Shown here piece after piece: positions 38,580-47,234 of a stretch of DNA of 64,000 nucleotides. Within the stretch, counting starts at the first letter, position 1. The number at the start of each line of letters is the position of its first letter. The position numbers were made by a program, and so were the translations under genes. The notes under the pieces were generated by a model that saw nothing but the letters and a program-made list of their open reading frames with translations, ran no database searches and was not told the origin of the DNA. The stretch covers positions 558,001 through 622,000 of the forward strand of contig NZ_JAUZQF010000002.1 in the NCBI RefSeq assembly GCF_030718205.1, read 5' to 3'. This stretch comes from Nonomuraea turcica. GTDB lineage: Bacteria; Actinomycetota; Actinomycetes; Streptosporangiales; Streptosporangiaceae.

Positions 38580-39487
38580 TGCTTGACCCCGCCGGCGGTG
38601 AGGCCGTTCTGCCAGTAGCGCTGAAGCATCAGGAACGCCGCGACCAGCGGGATGATGGACAACAGTGAGCCGGTGACCACAAGGGGGATGACGTCGCCGG
38701 TGCCGCCGCCGCCCACCGACGCCCGCCCGGCCCAGTTGGCCAGGCCGACGGTGACGGGGTAGAGGGAGGGGTCGTTGAGCATGATCAGCGGCAGGAAGTA
38801 GTTGTTCCAGGTGGCGACGAGCGTGAAGAGCAGCACGGTGACGAAGCCCGGCGCGAGCAGGCGCAGCACCACCTGACGGAAGATCCGGAACTCACCGGCT
38901 CCATCGATGCGGGCCGCCTCCAGGAGGCTGTCGGGCACCGCCTCCTCGACGTACACCCGCATGAGGTAGAGCCCGAACGGGTTCACCAGCGAGGGCAGGA
39001 TGATCGCCCAGGGCGTGTTCACCAGCCCGACATTCGAGAAGATCAGGTACGTGGGAATGACCAGCGCGGTGCTGGGCACCATGATCGCGCCGAGGACGGT
39101 TCCGAACAGCAGCCTGTTGCCGCGGAAGGCGAACTTGGCGAACCCGTAGCCGCCCAGGGCGGCCAGCAGCGCCGCGCCACCCGCGCTCACCAGCGCGTAC
39201 ATCCCCGTGTTGAGCAGCCACTGGACGTACACTCCGCCGTCAGCGGTGAAGACGTTCCGGACGTTGGCCGGCAGCGCGAAGTCCCCGCCGAACCAGAGTC
39301 CGAAGCTGGAGAACAGCGCGCCGGTGGTCTTCGTGGCCGCCACCACCAGCCAGAACAGCGGCAGCAGGAAGTAGATCAGGACGGCGAGCATCCCCAACGT
39401 GAGCACCGGGCTACGACGCCGGCCCGCCGCGGCGGAGTGGGCGGCGCCGGCCGTGGCCTGGGGCGGCGCCGTTGCGGTGACGGTCAT
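38576..39487 (-). CDS. Carbohydrate ABC transporter permease (MalG type), operon B
   Basis: A 303-residue permease with an alanine-rich cytoplasmic N terminus and six helices. The EAA loop is SLLEAARIDGAGEFRIFRQV and the C terminus reads YWQNGLTAGGVKQ, a MalG hallmark. Its ATG overlaps the stop of the partner permease (ATGA). It probably requires the same external MsiK-type ATPase as operon A. Confidence 0.93.
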   Translation of the reverse strand: MTVTATAPPQATAGAAHSAAAGRRRSPVLTLGMLAVLIYFLLPLFWLVVAATKTTGALFSSFGLWFGGDFALPANVRNVFTADGGVYVQWLLNTGMYALVSAGGAALLAALGGYGFAKFAFRGNRLLFGTVLGAIMVPSTALVIPTYLIFSNVGLVNTPWAIILPSLVNPFGLYLMRVYVEEAVPDSLLEAARIDGAGEFRIFRQVVLRLLAPGFVTVLLFTLVATWNNYFLPLIMLNDPSLYPVTVGLANWAGRASVGGGGTGDVIPLVVTGSLLSIIPLVAAFLMLQRYWQNGLTAGGVKQ

Positions 39488-40386
39488 CTTCTCCTCCGGG
39501 CGACGGCGAGCTGGACGGTGTACGACACCACGACGATGACGAGCCCGAGCAGGAAGGACACGGCCGCGGCGTAGTTGACGTCCTGGCTGACGAAGGCCAG
39601 GGAGTAGGTGTACAGGTTGGGGGTGTAGGCGCTGTCGATGACGTTGGGGGCCAGGCGCTGCAGCAACGCCGGCTCGTTGAACAGTTGGAAGCTGCCGATC
39701 ACCGAGAAGATCAGTGCCATCAGAAGGGCGGGCCGCAGGGCGGGGATCTTCACGCTCCAGGCGATCCGCCAGGCGCCGGCACCATCCACGGCCGCGGCCT
39801 CGTACAGCTCGGTGGGGATGGCGCGCAGCGCGGCATACAGGATGATCATGTTGTATCCGGTGAACTCCCAGGTCACGATGTTGGCCACCGAGCCCAGCAT
39901 CACGTCGCTGCTGAGCAGGTTCGGCGCGGGCAGGCCCAGTGCCTCCGCGAGCTGGGTGATCGGCCCGAACTGCGGGCCGTACAGGTAACTCCACATCAGC
40001 GCGGCGATCACGCCGGGCACCGCGTACGGGACGAAGATCCCCAGCCGGATCACCCGCGACAGCCACATCGCGCCGCTGTCCAGGGCGAGGGCGAACAACA
40101 ACGCCAGCCCCAGCATGATCGGCACCTGGACGAGGAAGAACCGGCTCACGCGCAGCACGCCGTCGAGCAGCCGCTCGTCGCTCAGCGCCTGGATGTAGTT
40201 GTCGAGACCGGCGAACCTGACACCGCCGATCAGTTGCTCCCGGAACAGGCTCAGATATCCGGCGTACGCCAGCGGCGCCACGAGCATGGCGACGAACATG
40301 AGGAGGAACGGCGCGACGAAGAGGTAACCCGCCCTGTCCCGGCGGGCGCTCGCCCGCCGGGACCGCGGCACTGTCATGACGCTCAT
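39484..40386 (-). CDS. Carbohydrate ABC transporter permease (MalF type), operon B
   Basis: A 300-residue permease with the MalF-type N-terminal helix AGYLFVAPFLLMFVAMLVAP and the EAA loop LYEAAAVDGAGAWRIAWSVK. The ATG at 40386 overlaps the binding-protein stop (ATGA). It partners the MalG-type subunit encoded next. Confidence 0.93.
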   Translation of the reverse strand: MSVMTVPRSRRASARRDRAGYLFVAPFLLMFVAMLVAPLAYAGYLSLFREQLIGGVRFAGLDNYIQALSDERLLDGVLRVSRFFLVQVPIMLGLALLFALALDSGAMWLSRVIRLGIFVPYAVPGVIAALMWSYLYGPQFGPITQLAEALGLPAPNLLSSDVMLGSVANIVTWEFTGYNMIILYAALRAIPTELYEAAAVDGAGAWRIAWSVKIPALRPALLMALIFSVIGSFQLFNEPALLQRLAPNVIDSAYTPNLYTYSLAFVSQDVNYAAAVSFLLGLVIVVVSYTVQLAVARRRR

Positions 40387-41744
40387 CGTGCGACCTTGAA
40401 GCCCTGCTTCTCGGCGTAGGTGGTGATGGTCTGCTGCCATTTGTCCAACCCGGCGGCCGTGTCGGTCTTGTCGGCGAGCGACTTGCCCACCGTCTCGTTC
40501 CAGTCGTTGTTGATCTGGTCCATGAACGGCAGCCAGGTGAAGTCGGTGGGGACCGTGCCGCTGATGTCGGCGAACACCTTGTTCACCTGCTGCCCGCCGT
40601 AGAAGTCCGATTTCTGCTCGACAAAGGCCGGGTCGCTCAGCAACGCCTTGGTCGGCGGGTACAGGAACTGCAGGGTCGTCAGCATCTTGGCCGACTCGGG
40701 GTCGGTGTTGAGGAATTCGGCGAACTTGGCCGCGGCGATCGGGTTCTTGGTCATCTTGACGACGGCGCTGGTCGAGCCGCCCCAGTTGCCGGATTTCTGC
40801 TCACCGGCCGTCCACTGCGGCAACGGCGCGACCCGCCATTTTCCGCGGGTCTCCTTGGCACTGGTGGACAGGAAGAGCGGGCCCCAGGCGGCGGTCAGCC
40901 AGGTCGCGTACCTGCCCTTGTTGAGGGCCTGGAACCACTGGTCGCTGAAGTCGGCGTCGGTGGACACGACGCCCTCCTTGACCAGGCCGCTCCAGTAGGA
41001 GGCGAGCTTCTTCGACGTCTCACCGGCGACGTCGACGGAGACCTGGTCGGCGCCCTTCATCTGGAACGGCTTGACGCCGGCCTGCCACATCAGGCCCGTC
41101 CAGATGGAGTTGTGGTTGGTGGGGAAGTTGGTCAGGTACACGCCGGGGTCGGCGGCGTGCAGCTTGCGGGCCGCGGCGGCGAACTCGTCCCAGGTCTTCG
41201 GCGGCTGGATGCCGTGCTTGTCGAAGATGTCCTTGCGGTAGAGCATCCCCATCGGCCCGGTGTCCTGGGGGATCGCCCAGACTTCGCCGTTCCTGCCGCT
41301 CACCTGGCCCCACGCCCAGTCGACGAACCGCTCCTTGAGCGCCTCCGCGCCGTACGGCCGCAGGTCCAGCAGACTGTCGGTGATGGCGAAGCCGGGAATG
41401 TGCTGGTACTCGAGCTGCACCACGTCCGGGGCGCCGCTGCCGGCCTTGAGCGCCGTTCGCAGTTTCGTGTACTCCGCCTGGCTGTTACCTGCGTTGACCA
41501 CCTTGACGCTGATGGCAGGATATTTCTTCTCGAACAGCGCTACTTCCTTGTCGATGTCGGGCAGCCAGGTCCAGAACGTGAGCTCGGTCGGCGTCTTCAT
41601 CGCCTTGTCGATGTCGGCCTGGCTGATGGCGGCGGGCTTGCCCTCGCCGCCGCCGGTACCGCCGGTCGTGCCGCCGGCGCATCCGGCGAGGAACAGGGCC
41701 GCGGCGGCTCCCGCGGCGAGCCGTCTCTTCCTCGGCAAAGTCAT
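40383..41744 (-). CDS. Sugar-binding lipoprotein (family 1), operon B
   Basis: A 453-residue extracellular binding protein with a lipoprotein leader (AAALFLAGCAGG), an ELTFWTWLPDIDKEVALFEK strand typical of family 1 proteins and a second lobe with WGPLFLSTSAKETRGKWRV. Its ATG overlaps the LacI-3 stop (ATGA), so regulator and binding protein are made from one message. The ligand is probably a beta-galactoside or arabinogalacto-oligosaccharide, given the GH42 at the end of the operon. Confidence 0.93.
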   Translation of the reverse strand: MTLPRKRRLAAGAAAALFLAGCAGGTTGGTGGGEGKPAAISQADIDKAMKTPTELTFWTWLPDIDKEVALFEKKYPAISVKVVNAGNSQAEYTKLRTALKAGSGAPDVVQLEYQHIPGFAITDSLLDLRPYGAEALKERFVDWAWGQVSGRNGEVWAIPQDTGPMGMLYRKDIFDKHGIQPPKTWDEFAAAARKLHAADPGVYLTNFPTNHNSIWTGLMWQAGVKPFQMKGADQVSVDVAGETSKKLASYWSGLVKEGVVSTDADFSDQWFQALNKGRYATWLTAAWGPLFLSTSAKETRGKWRVAPLPQWTAGEQKSGNWGGSTSAVVKMTKNPIAAAKFAEFLNTDPESAKMLTTLQFLYPPTKALLSDPAFVEQKSDFYGGQQVNKVFADISGTVPTDFTWLPFMDQINNDWNETVGKSLADKTDTAAGLDKWQQTITTYAEKQGFKVAR

Positions 41745-42766
41745 CTCTTACTCCTTGGGGGGGTCGTCGACCGGCGTAGCACGAGCTGCGCCGGTAGGTC
41801 GTCGACGGTCGCCGAGCCTGGGGCGTTCTCGATCTGGTGGACGAGCAGGTCGAGCGCGTGTGCGGCGATCGCCTCGAAGTCCTGGCGGATGGTGGTCAGC
41901 GGTGGCGATAGGTACGCCGCGGCCGGGATGTCGTCCATCCCGACGACGCTCACCTCGTCGGGGACGGCGCGGCCCGCCTCAGCCATGGCCCGCAGCAGGC
42001 CGATCGCCATCTCGTCGTTGGCCACGAACACCGCGGTGACCTCGGGGTCCGCGGCCAGTCGCCGGCCGGCCTCGTAACCCGAGGCGGGCGACCAGTCCCC
42101 TTCAATCGGCGGTGGCGCGGCGATCCCCGCGGACTCGAGCGCGTGCCGCCAGCCGCGGGCCCGGTCGCGCGACGCCAGCCACTGACCAGGCCCCGCGACA
42201 TGCCAGACTGTCGCATGCCCCAGGCCGAGCAGGTGCTCGGTGGCGAGCCGACCCGCATCGAAGCCGGATGCTCCGGTGACCGCCATCCGGGGCCCGTCGA
42301 GACCGGGGAACCTGCCGAAGCTGAGCACGGGGATGTCCGGGTCGATGCGCAGCTCCTGCCCATCGTCTACCGGCTCGGACAGCACGATGCCGTCCACACC
42401 CTGGTCCAGCAGGGACTCCACCGCGCTCGTGATGCTGTCCGGTCTGCCCTCGAACGTGTGGACCACGCTGAACGCATAGCTCGTCTCCCGGGCCCGCCGC
42501 TCCAGCGCGACCAGCAGCGCCGAGGGCCCGTACAGCGAACTGCCGAGCGAGACCATCCCGATGCGCTGGAAGCGGCCCAGAAGGAGCGCGCGGGCCGCGG
42601 TGTTGGGGCGATACCCGAGCTCGCGAGCCACCGCGAGAACCCGCTCCCGAACGTCGGCGCTGACGTACGGCTCGGCGTTCATGACACGGGAGACAGTCTT
42701 CTGCGAGACGCCGGCGCGCCGCGCGACGTCGGTGCTGGTAGGGGCGCGGCGCCTGGCCTCCGACAT
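41741..42766 (-). CDS. LacI-family transcriptional regulator (LacI-3)
   Basis: A 341-residue LacI regulator: helix-turn-helix STDVARRAGVSQKTVSRVMN, hinge NTAARALLLGRFQ, effector domain ending DFEAIAAHALDLLVHQIE. It is the first gene of operon B. Two TGACTACGTAGTCA-type palindromes (42783-42830) lie between its promoter and start codon, so autorepression of the whole operon is very likely. The two following genes overlap, giving linked expression of sensor and importer. Confidence 0.93.
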   Translation of the reverse strand: MSEARRRAPTSTDVARRAGVSQKTVSRVMNAEPYVSADVRERVLAVARELGYRPNTAARALLLGRFQRIGMVSLGSSLYGPSALLVALERRARETSYAFSVVHTFEGRPDSITSAVESLLDQGVDGIVLSEPVDDGQELRIDPDIPVLSFGRFPGLDGPRMAVTGASGFDAGRLATEHLLGLGHATVWHVAGPGQWLASRDRARGWRHALESAGIAAPPPIEGDWSPASGYEAGRRLAADPEVTAVFVANDEMAIGLLRAMAEAGRAVPDEVSVVGMDDIPAAAYLSPPLTTIRQDFEAIAAHALDLLVHQIENAPGSATVDDLPAQLVLRRSTTPPRSKR

Positions 42767-42782
42767 GAGGGCTCCTCGATCC

Positions 42783-42830
42783 TGCCTACGTAGTCAGACT
42801 GGGCGGACCTTCCGACTGACTACGTAGTCA
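42783..42830. promoter_or_regulatory. Twin TGACTACGTAGTCA operators of LacI-3
   Basis: A perfect 14-bp palindrome TGACTACGTAGTCA (42817-42830) and a one-mismatch copy (42783-42796) are spaced 34 bp centre to centre, a bit over three helical turns, which favours cooperative binding on one face. They lie just downstream of the predicted transcription start of operon B. Confidence 0.75.
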
Positions 42831-42845
42831 GGCGGAATGCCCATT

Positions 42846-42875
42846 ACTCTCGATTCCGGACACACCCGTTGTCAA
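42846..42875 (-). promoter_or_regulatory. Predicted operon B promoter
   Basis: On the minus strand a perfect TTGACA (plus-strand 42870-42875) is followed after 18 bases by GAGAGT (42846-42851). Transcription would begin near 42839 and enter the twin operators. Confidence 0.5.
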
Positions 42876-42974
42876 GGGATTGTTTCCCGCACGTTTCCCG
42901 CTCGCATGGCCACCCGCATGCGCCGGCTGCGACGACTCGGACGCTCCCAGGCCCTCCACTCGCCGGGTGGCCCT

Positions 42975-43054
42975 GTCGTCGAAGCGCTTCTGCGTCGCCG
43001 CGAGACCCATGACATGTTTCCGGCAGCACAAGGGAAGTTATTAAACGAAAGTTT
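42975..43054. repeat. 80-bp duplicated regulatory element, copy B
   Basis: This is the gapless partner of 36302-36381 (8 mismatches) in the same absolute orientation. Both palindromes are conserved: GAAGCGCTTC at 42981-42990 and AACGAAAGTTT at 43044-43054. The minus-strand -10 hexamer of copy A (TAGTCT) is GGGTCT here, so that promoter looks lost. The element lies between operon B and the divergent GH3 gene, with the GAAA/TTTC box just before the GH3 -35 hexamer. Confidence 0.75.
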
Positions 43055-43069
43055 TCCTCCGGTGAGGCA

Positions 43070-43098
43070 TTGACAGTCGGTCAGGCTCGTGACAGCTT
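43070..43098 (+). promoter_or_regulatory. Predicted GH3 promoter
   Basis: A perfect TTGACA at 43070-43075 is followed by a 17-base spacer and CAGCTT. The operator core AACGAAAGTTT ends 15 bases upstream, a position where a bound LacI protein could block polymerase. Confidence 0.45.
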
Positions 43099-43151
43099 CG
43101 ATGCGCTCCGCTGACCACTGTCCCATCGAGCCTGCTTAGGGGTCTGACACC

Positions 43152-45956
43152 GTGAGCTCCCCGTCTCTGTCCGCGGCCGACACGGTTCCCTTTAGGGACC
43201 CCGCACTGCCGATCCGCAAGCGCGTCGACGATCTACTCGAACGGTTAACGCTCAACGAAAGAATCGCGATGCTGCACCAGTACGCGCCCGCCGTGCCGCG
43301 TCTGGGCATCGCCTCGTTCCGCACCGGGACCGAAGCCCTGCACGGCGTGGGGTGGCTGGGAGTTGCGACGGTGTTTCCGCAGGCGGTTGGCCTGGGGGCG
43401 ACGTGGGACGAGGAGTTGGTACGGCTGGTCGCCGAGGCCATCTCGGTCGAGCTGCGCGCCTTCCACCGCCACCGCCCGCCCGTGATCGGCTCCGGCGCCA
43501 ACAGCTTGCAGGCGTGGGCTCCCGTAGTGAACCTGTTGCGCGACCCGCGCTGGGGGCGCAACGAGGAGGGCTACTCCGAGGACCCGGTGCACACCGCGCG
43601 GCTCGGTGTGGCCTATTGCAAGGGTCTGACCGGCGACCATCCGACCTTCCTTCGTGCGGCCCCGGTGCTCAAGCACTTCCTCGCGTACAACAACGAGGAC
43701 GACCGATGCGTCACCTCCTCCGGCGTACGTCCCCGTGTGCTGCAGGAATACGACCTGGCAGCGTTCCGGCCCGTGGTCGCCTCGGGCCTGGCCACCGGCG
43801 TGATGGCTGCGTACAACCTGGTCAACGGCCGTCCCTGCCACGTCAGCCCGCTCATCGAGACGGAGCTGCGGCGGTGGGCCGAGCCCACCGGGCACGAGCT
43901 GTTCGTGGTCAGCGACGCGGAGGCACCGTCCAACCTGGTCGATCTGGAGCACTACTTCGACGACCACGCCGAATCCCATGCCGCCGCGCTCAAGGCCGGC
44001 ATCGACAGCTTCACCGACCACGGCGAGGACAGCGCGACTCCGGTCGGCAGGCTGCGGGAGGCGCTGGGCCGGGGGCTGATCGATGAGGACGACATCAACC
44101 GCGCGGTGCGACGGCAACTTTCGCTGCGCTTCCGGCTCGGGGAGTTCGACCCGGACCTCGACCCGTACGCCGCCATCGGTCCCGAAGTGATCGACTGCGC
44201 CGAACACCGGGCTCTCGCCCTGCGCGCCGCGACCGAGTCGGTGGTGCTGCTCAAGAACGACGGCCTGTTGCCCCTGACGGGCACTCCTCGTGTGGCGGTC
44301 ATCGGACCCCTCGCGAACACCCTGTTCGAGGACTGGTACAGCGGCACCCTGCCCTACCAGATCAGCGTCGCGGCGGGGCTGGACGAGACGCTCGGCGAGG
44401 TCGTCCGCGTGGAAGGGGCCGACCGGATCGCGCTGCGGGCCCGCTCCACCGGTGAACTGTTGGGCGGGTCCTCCTTCGATGTCGTCGACTGGGGCGGCGG
44501 GGCGTGCACCCTGCGTGACGCCGCCACCGGCCGCTACCTCAGCGTCCAGGACAACGGTTCACTGACCGCAGACCGGGAGGTGCTCAAGACCTGGTTCATC
44601 AACGAGACGTTTCGCCTCGAACCGGTCCCCGGTGGCGTGGTGCTGCGCAATGTTCGCACCGGCCGGTACGCCGCGGTCGACCCCGTCGACGGGCGGCTCG
44701 GCGTCACCGCCGAAACCCCCGCCGCCGCCGAGTGCTGGGAGCGGGAACTCCTGCATGACGGTACGGCGGAGGCCAGGGCCGCCGCCGAGGACGCCGACGT
44801 CGCCATCGTGGTGCTCGGCAACCACCCGCTGATCAATGGCCGCGAGACGGAAGACCGCCGGGATCTCGCGCTGCCCGCGGGGCAGGAGGCGCTGCTGCGC
44901 GCAATCGCCGAGGTCCGCCCCGAAACCGTGCTCGTCACCATGAGCAGCTACCCCTACGCCCTGGACTGGGCCGACAAGCACCTGCCCGCCATGGTGTGGA
45001 CCTCCCACGGCGGGCAGGAAACCGGCCGAGCCTTGGCTGCCGTCCTGCTCGGCGAGGCCGACCCCGGGGGGCGGTTGCCGCAGACGTGGTATCGCGGCGA
45101 CGACGAGCTCCCGCACCCGCTGGACTACGACATCGTCCAGGCGGGCTGGACCTACCAGTACCACCCGGCCGCCCCGCTGTACCCCTTCGGCCACGGACTC
45201 TCCTACGCGGAGTTCGCCTACGGCGACCTGCGGCTCTCCTCGGGGTCCCTGGCCACGGACGGTGCGGTCGACGTCTCGATGACGCTGACCAACACCGGAA
45301 CCCGGCCGGGATCCGAGGTGGTGCAGCTCTACGTCCGAGCGTTGAACGCTCGCTACGAGGCCCCCTGGCTGCGGCTCGCCGACTTCCGCAAGGTCGTGCT
45401 GTCACCGGGCGAGAGCCGAGAACTCACCTTCCGGCTGTCAGCCGAGCACCTCGCACACTGGGACGTGGCCGGCGGGGCCTTCGCCCTTGACCCCGGCGAC
45501 TATGAGGTGCTGGTGGGCCGCTCCGCCGGTGACATCGCCCAGGCGGCGCCGATCACGGTGAGCGGTCCCACCCCCGGGCCGCGCGTCGTCGTCGACAGGA
45601 GCACCTCGGCCGTCGACTTCGACGACCACTCGGGCATCACCCTGGTCGACGCCACCCGCACCACCGGCGACGCGGTCGCTCCCGCCAGCCAGGCCCAGCC
45701 CGCGACGCTGCTGTTCCGCTCCACCGACCTGTCCGGGGCCATCCGCATCGAGGCCGAGGTCGCCGGTCTGAGTGCGGGGAAGCTGGAGTTCCTGGCGGGC
45801 GACCGGCTGCTCGCCGAGATCCCGGTGCCGGTCACCGGGTGCCGCTACGCGTGGACGACCATCGCCGGAGACCTGGAGACCTCGCCGGAAGGCGTCCACG
45901 ACCTGCAGGTGAACCTGCACGGAGACATCCGGCTGGCCGCGTTCCGCTTCGGCTAG
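43152..45956 (+). CDS. GH3 beta-glycosidase with internal beta-trefoil insert and C-terminal CBM-like domain
   Basis: A 934-residue enzyme without a signal peptide. The first GH3 domain ends with the nucleophile Asp255 in FVVSDAEAPSNLVD. The second domain is split by an insert of about 75-90 residues (around 445-530) with the repeated trefoil phrases LRDAATGRYLSVQDNGSL and LRNVRTGRYAAVDPVDGRL, resembling fascin-like or ricin-like folds. A fibronectin-III-like domain (about 700-780) and a C-terminal carbohydrate-binding-like sandwich (about 790-934) follow. The organisation resembles GH3 beta-xylosidase or beta-glucosidase relatives. It probably releases terminal glucose or xylose from imported oligosaccharides. 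The GTG start is weakly supported by AGGGG upstream. Confidence 0.92.
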   Translation: MSSPSLSAADTVPFRDPALPIRKRVDDLLERLTLNERIAMLHQYAPAVPRLGIASFRTGTEALHGVGWLGVATVFPQAVGLGATWDEELVRLVAEAISVELRAFHRHRPPVIGSGANSLQAWAPVVNLLRDPRWGRNEEGYSEDPVHTARLGVAYCKGLTGDHPTFLRAAPVLKHFLAYNNEDDRCVTSSGVRPRVLQEYDLAAFRPVVASGLATGVMAAYNLVNGRPCHVSPLIETELRRWAEPTGHELFVVSDAEAPSNLVDLEHYFDDHAESHAAALKAGIDSFTDHGEDSATPVGRLREALGRGLIDEDDINRAVRRQLSLRFRLGEFDPDLDPYAAIGPEVIDCAEHRALALRAATESVVLLKNDGLLPLTGTPRVAVIGPLANTLFEDWYSGTLPYQISVAAGLDETLGEVVRVEGADRIALRARSTGELLGGSSFDVVDWGGGACTLRDAATGRYLSVQDNGSLTADREVLKTWFINETFRLEPVPGGVVLRNVRTGRYAAVDPVDGRLGVTAETPAAAECWERELLHDGTAEARAAAEDADVAIVVLGNHPLINGRETEDRRDLALPAGQEALLRAIAEVRPETVLVTMSSYPYALDWADKHLPAMVWTSHGGQETGRALAAVLLGEADPGGRLPQTWYRGDDELPHPLDYDIVQAGWTYQYHPAAPLYPFGHGLSYAEFAYGDLRLSSGSLATDGAVDVSMTLTNTGTRPGSEVVQLYVRALNARYEAPWLRLADFRKVVLSPGESRELTFRLSAEHLAHWDVAGGAFALDPGDYEVLVGRSAGDIAQAAPITVSGPTPGPRVVVDRSTSAVDFDDHSGITLVDATRTTGDAVAPASQAQPATLLFRSTDLSGAIRIEAEVAGLSAGKLEFLAGDRLLAEIPVPVTGCRYAWTTIAGDLETSPEGVHDLQVNLHGDIRLAAFRFG

Positions 45957-45977
45957 ACAGCCTGAAACGAGCGATTT

Positions 45978-46018
45978 GCCCCGGTCCCCGGCACCTGGCA
46001 TGGGATCGGGGCCTTTTC
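45978..46018 (+). terminator. Intrinsic terminator after GH3
   Basis: An 11-bp stem, GCCCCGGTCCC / GGGATCGGGGC with one G-U pair, a 13-base loop and a CTTTTC tail lies 21 bases after the GH3 stop. Confidence 0.85.
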
Positions 46019-46160
46019 ACCTCCCGGCACGCTGCACGCGAGGCGAGGCCTTCGCCCCGGCCGGGCTGGACCTGGCTCCCCGAGTTGCTCGCCCATCTGG
46101 CCTCTGAGGAGCACGGCGGGCCTCAGATGTTCGGATGACGTCACCCACGTCGGATGACGA

Positions 46161-46520
46161 TCATCGTTCATCATCCCGTACGGCGTCCTGCTCGCGGTCG
46201 CTCTGTCGGTCGTCCAGATGCTCGCCCGCTTCGTGGTCGCTCGTGCGACTGGTGCCCTGCCGCCGATCGCGGCATGGGCGAGATAACCGATCTGTCCGTG
46301 GCTGTCGCACGAAGTCGTTGATCGAGCGGAGGTTGAGCTGTCTGCCGACGTTGTGACCGGGTTCGTTGGCAGTGGCCTCCTTGGGTGCGTGACCGTCGAA
46401 CGCGATTTCCAGACGCCAGCCGTCACGCCGCAGGATGACCGTAGGGCCGGAGGATCGCGGAACGGTCTGCACATCCCAGCCGTGTCGGTGTGCCCGGTGG
46501 GCAAGCGCGTGTGGATTCAC
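46161..46520 (-). CDS. Hypothetical protein, 119 residues
   Basis: I do not recognise this protein. The GTG at 46520 is chosen because AAGGAG lies nine bases upstream. The first half looks folded (HALAHRAHRHGWDVQTVPRS, then VILRRDGWRLEIAFDG). The second half is rich in Arg, Asp and Gln and low in hydrophobic residues, so the true gene may be shorter or frameshifted near its end. It stands alone between the GH3 terminator and a decayed region. Confidence 0.45.
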   Translation of the reverse strand: MNPHALAHRAHRHGWDVQTVPRSSGPTVILRRDGWRLEIAFDGHAPKEATANEPGHNVGRQLNLRSINDFVRQPRTDRLSRPCRDRRQGTSRTSDHEAGEHLDDRQSDREQDAVRDDER

Positions 46521-46888
46521 CGATTCGTACTCCTTGTTCGAACGGGGTCCAGCGGAGTCGACGAACGGGGCTGTCACGGGACTGATGCGACTTGTAGGCG
46601 GTTGGTCGATCCCTTCTATCGAAGGGACGGTGGAAGTCCGGTTTCGGTTCCATGGCGAGCTTTGATGGCGGATCAGGTTGCTCGCTCAAGGGACGGATCT
46701 GCAGACCCGGTTCGGACTGGCGGTGGGCCCTCTACACCGTGGCCGCGTTCCTGCCCCAGAATGGGGTCTCGCTTACCAAGAGCCACAGAAAGCCATCGGC
46801 CTTCAGGCCGTGGATGAATGCGTCCCCGCCAGGGGATGGCCCGCCGAAGGCGGGGCAGACCCCGCACGGGACTGGAAAGGCTCCTGAC
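46521..46888. other. 368-bp stretch without a convincing gene
   Basis: Short open frames exist on both strands, but none has a ribosome site together with a plausible composition. It separates the hypothetical gene from the broken SnoaL-like gene. Confidence 0.5.
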
Positions 46889-47152
46889 ATGAGTCGTGCC
46901 ACCCGTGCCATCGTGGAAGAGTTGCTTCGCCGGATCGCCGAGGGCGATCATGACCGCACCGCCGAGTTGTTCGCCGAGCAGTCCGACTGACGGCTCGACT
47001 GGCCCGCTGATGGGCATCCGGCGGTGCCGTGGATCCGACCGCGGTCGAGCCGGGCCGATGTGGCGGACCATTTCCGGTCACTGAACGCCCATCACGTGCC
47101 CGAGCTGAACGGCACGTCAGTCGCGCGGATCCTAGTCGACGGCGCGCGCTGA
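46889..47152 (+). pseudogene. SnoaL-like/NTF2-fold protein broken by an in-frame TGA
   Basis: A good ribosome site (GGAAAGG) precedes the ATG. After 33 codons ending AELFAEQSD a TGA (46988-46990) occurs where the family usually has Trp. The same frame then continues for 53 codons, RLDWPADGHPAVPWIRPRS and VADHFRSLNAHHVPELNGTS, to a second stop at 47150. The second part is convincing SnoaL-like sequence, so the TGA is a TGG-to-TGA nonsense change. The normal C-terminal third is also missing. Confidence 0.72.
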
Positions 47153-47234
47153 GCAGGGGTTCGGAGACGTACACGCTCGGGTGGAGCCAGCGCAGCAACG
47201 TGACTGCTGCTCGTTGTGCATGCCGGCCGCTGGG

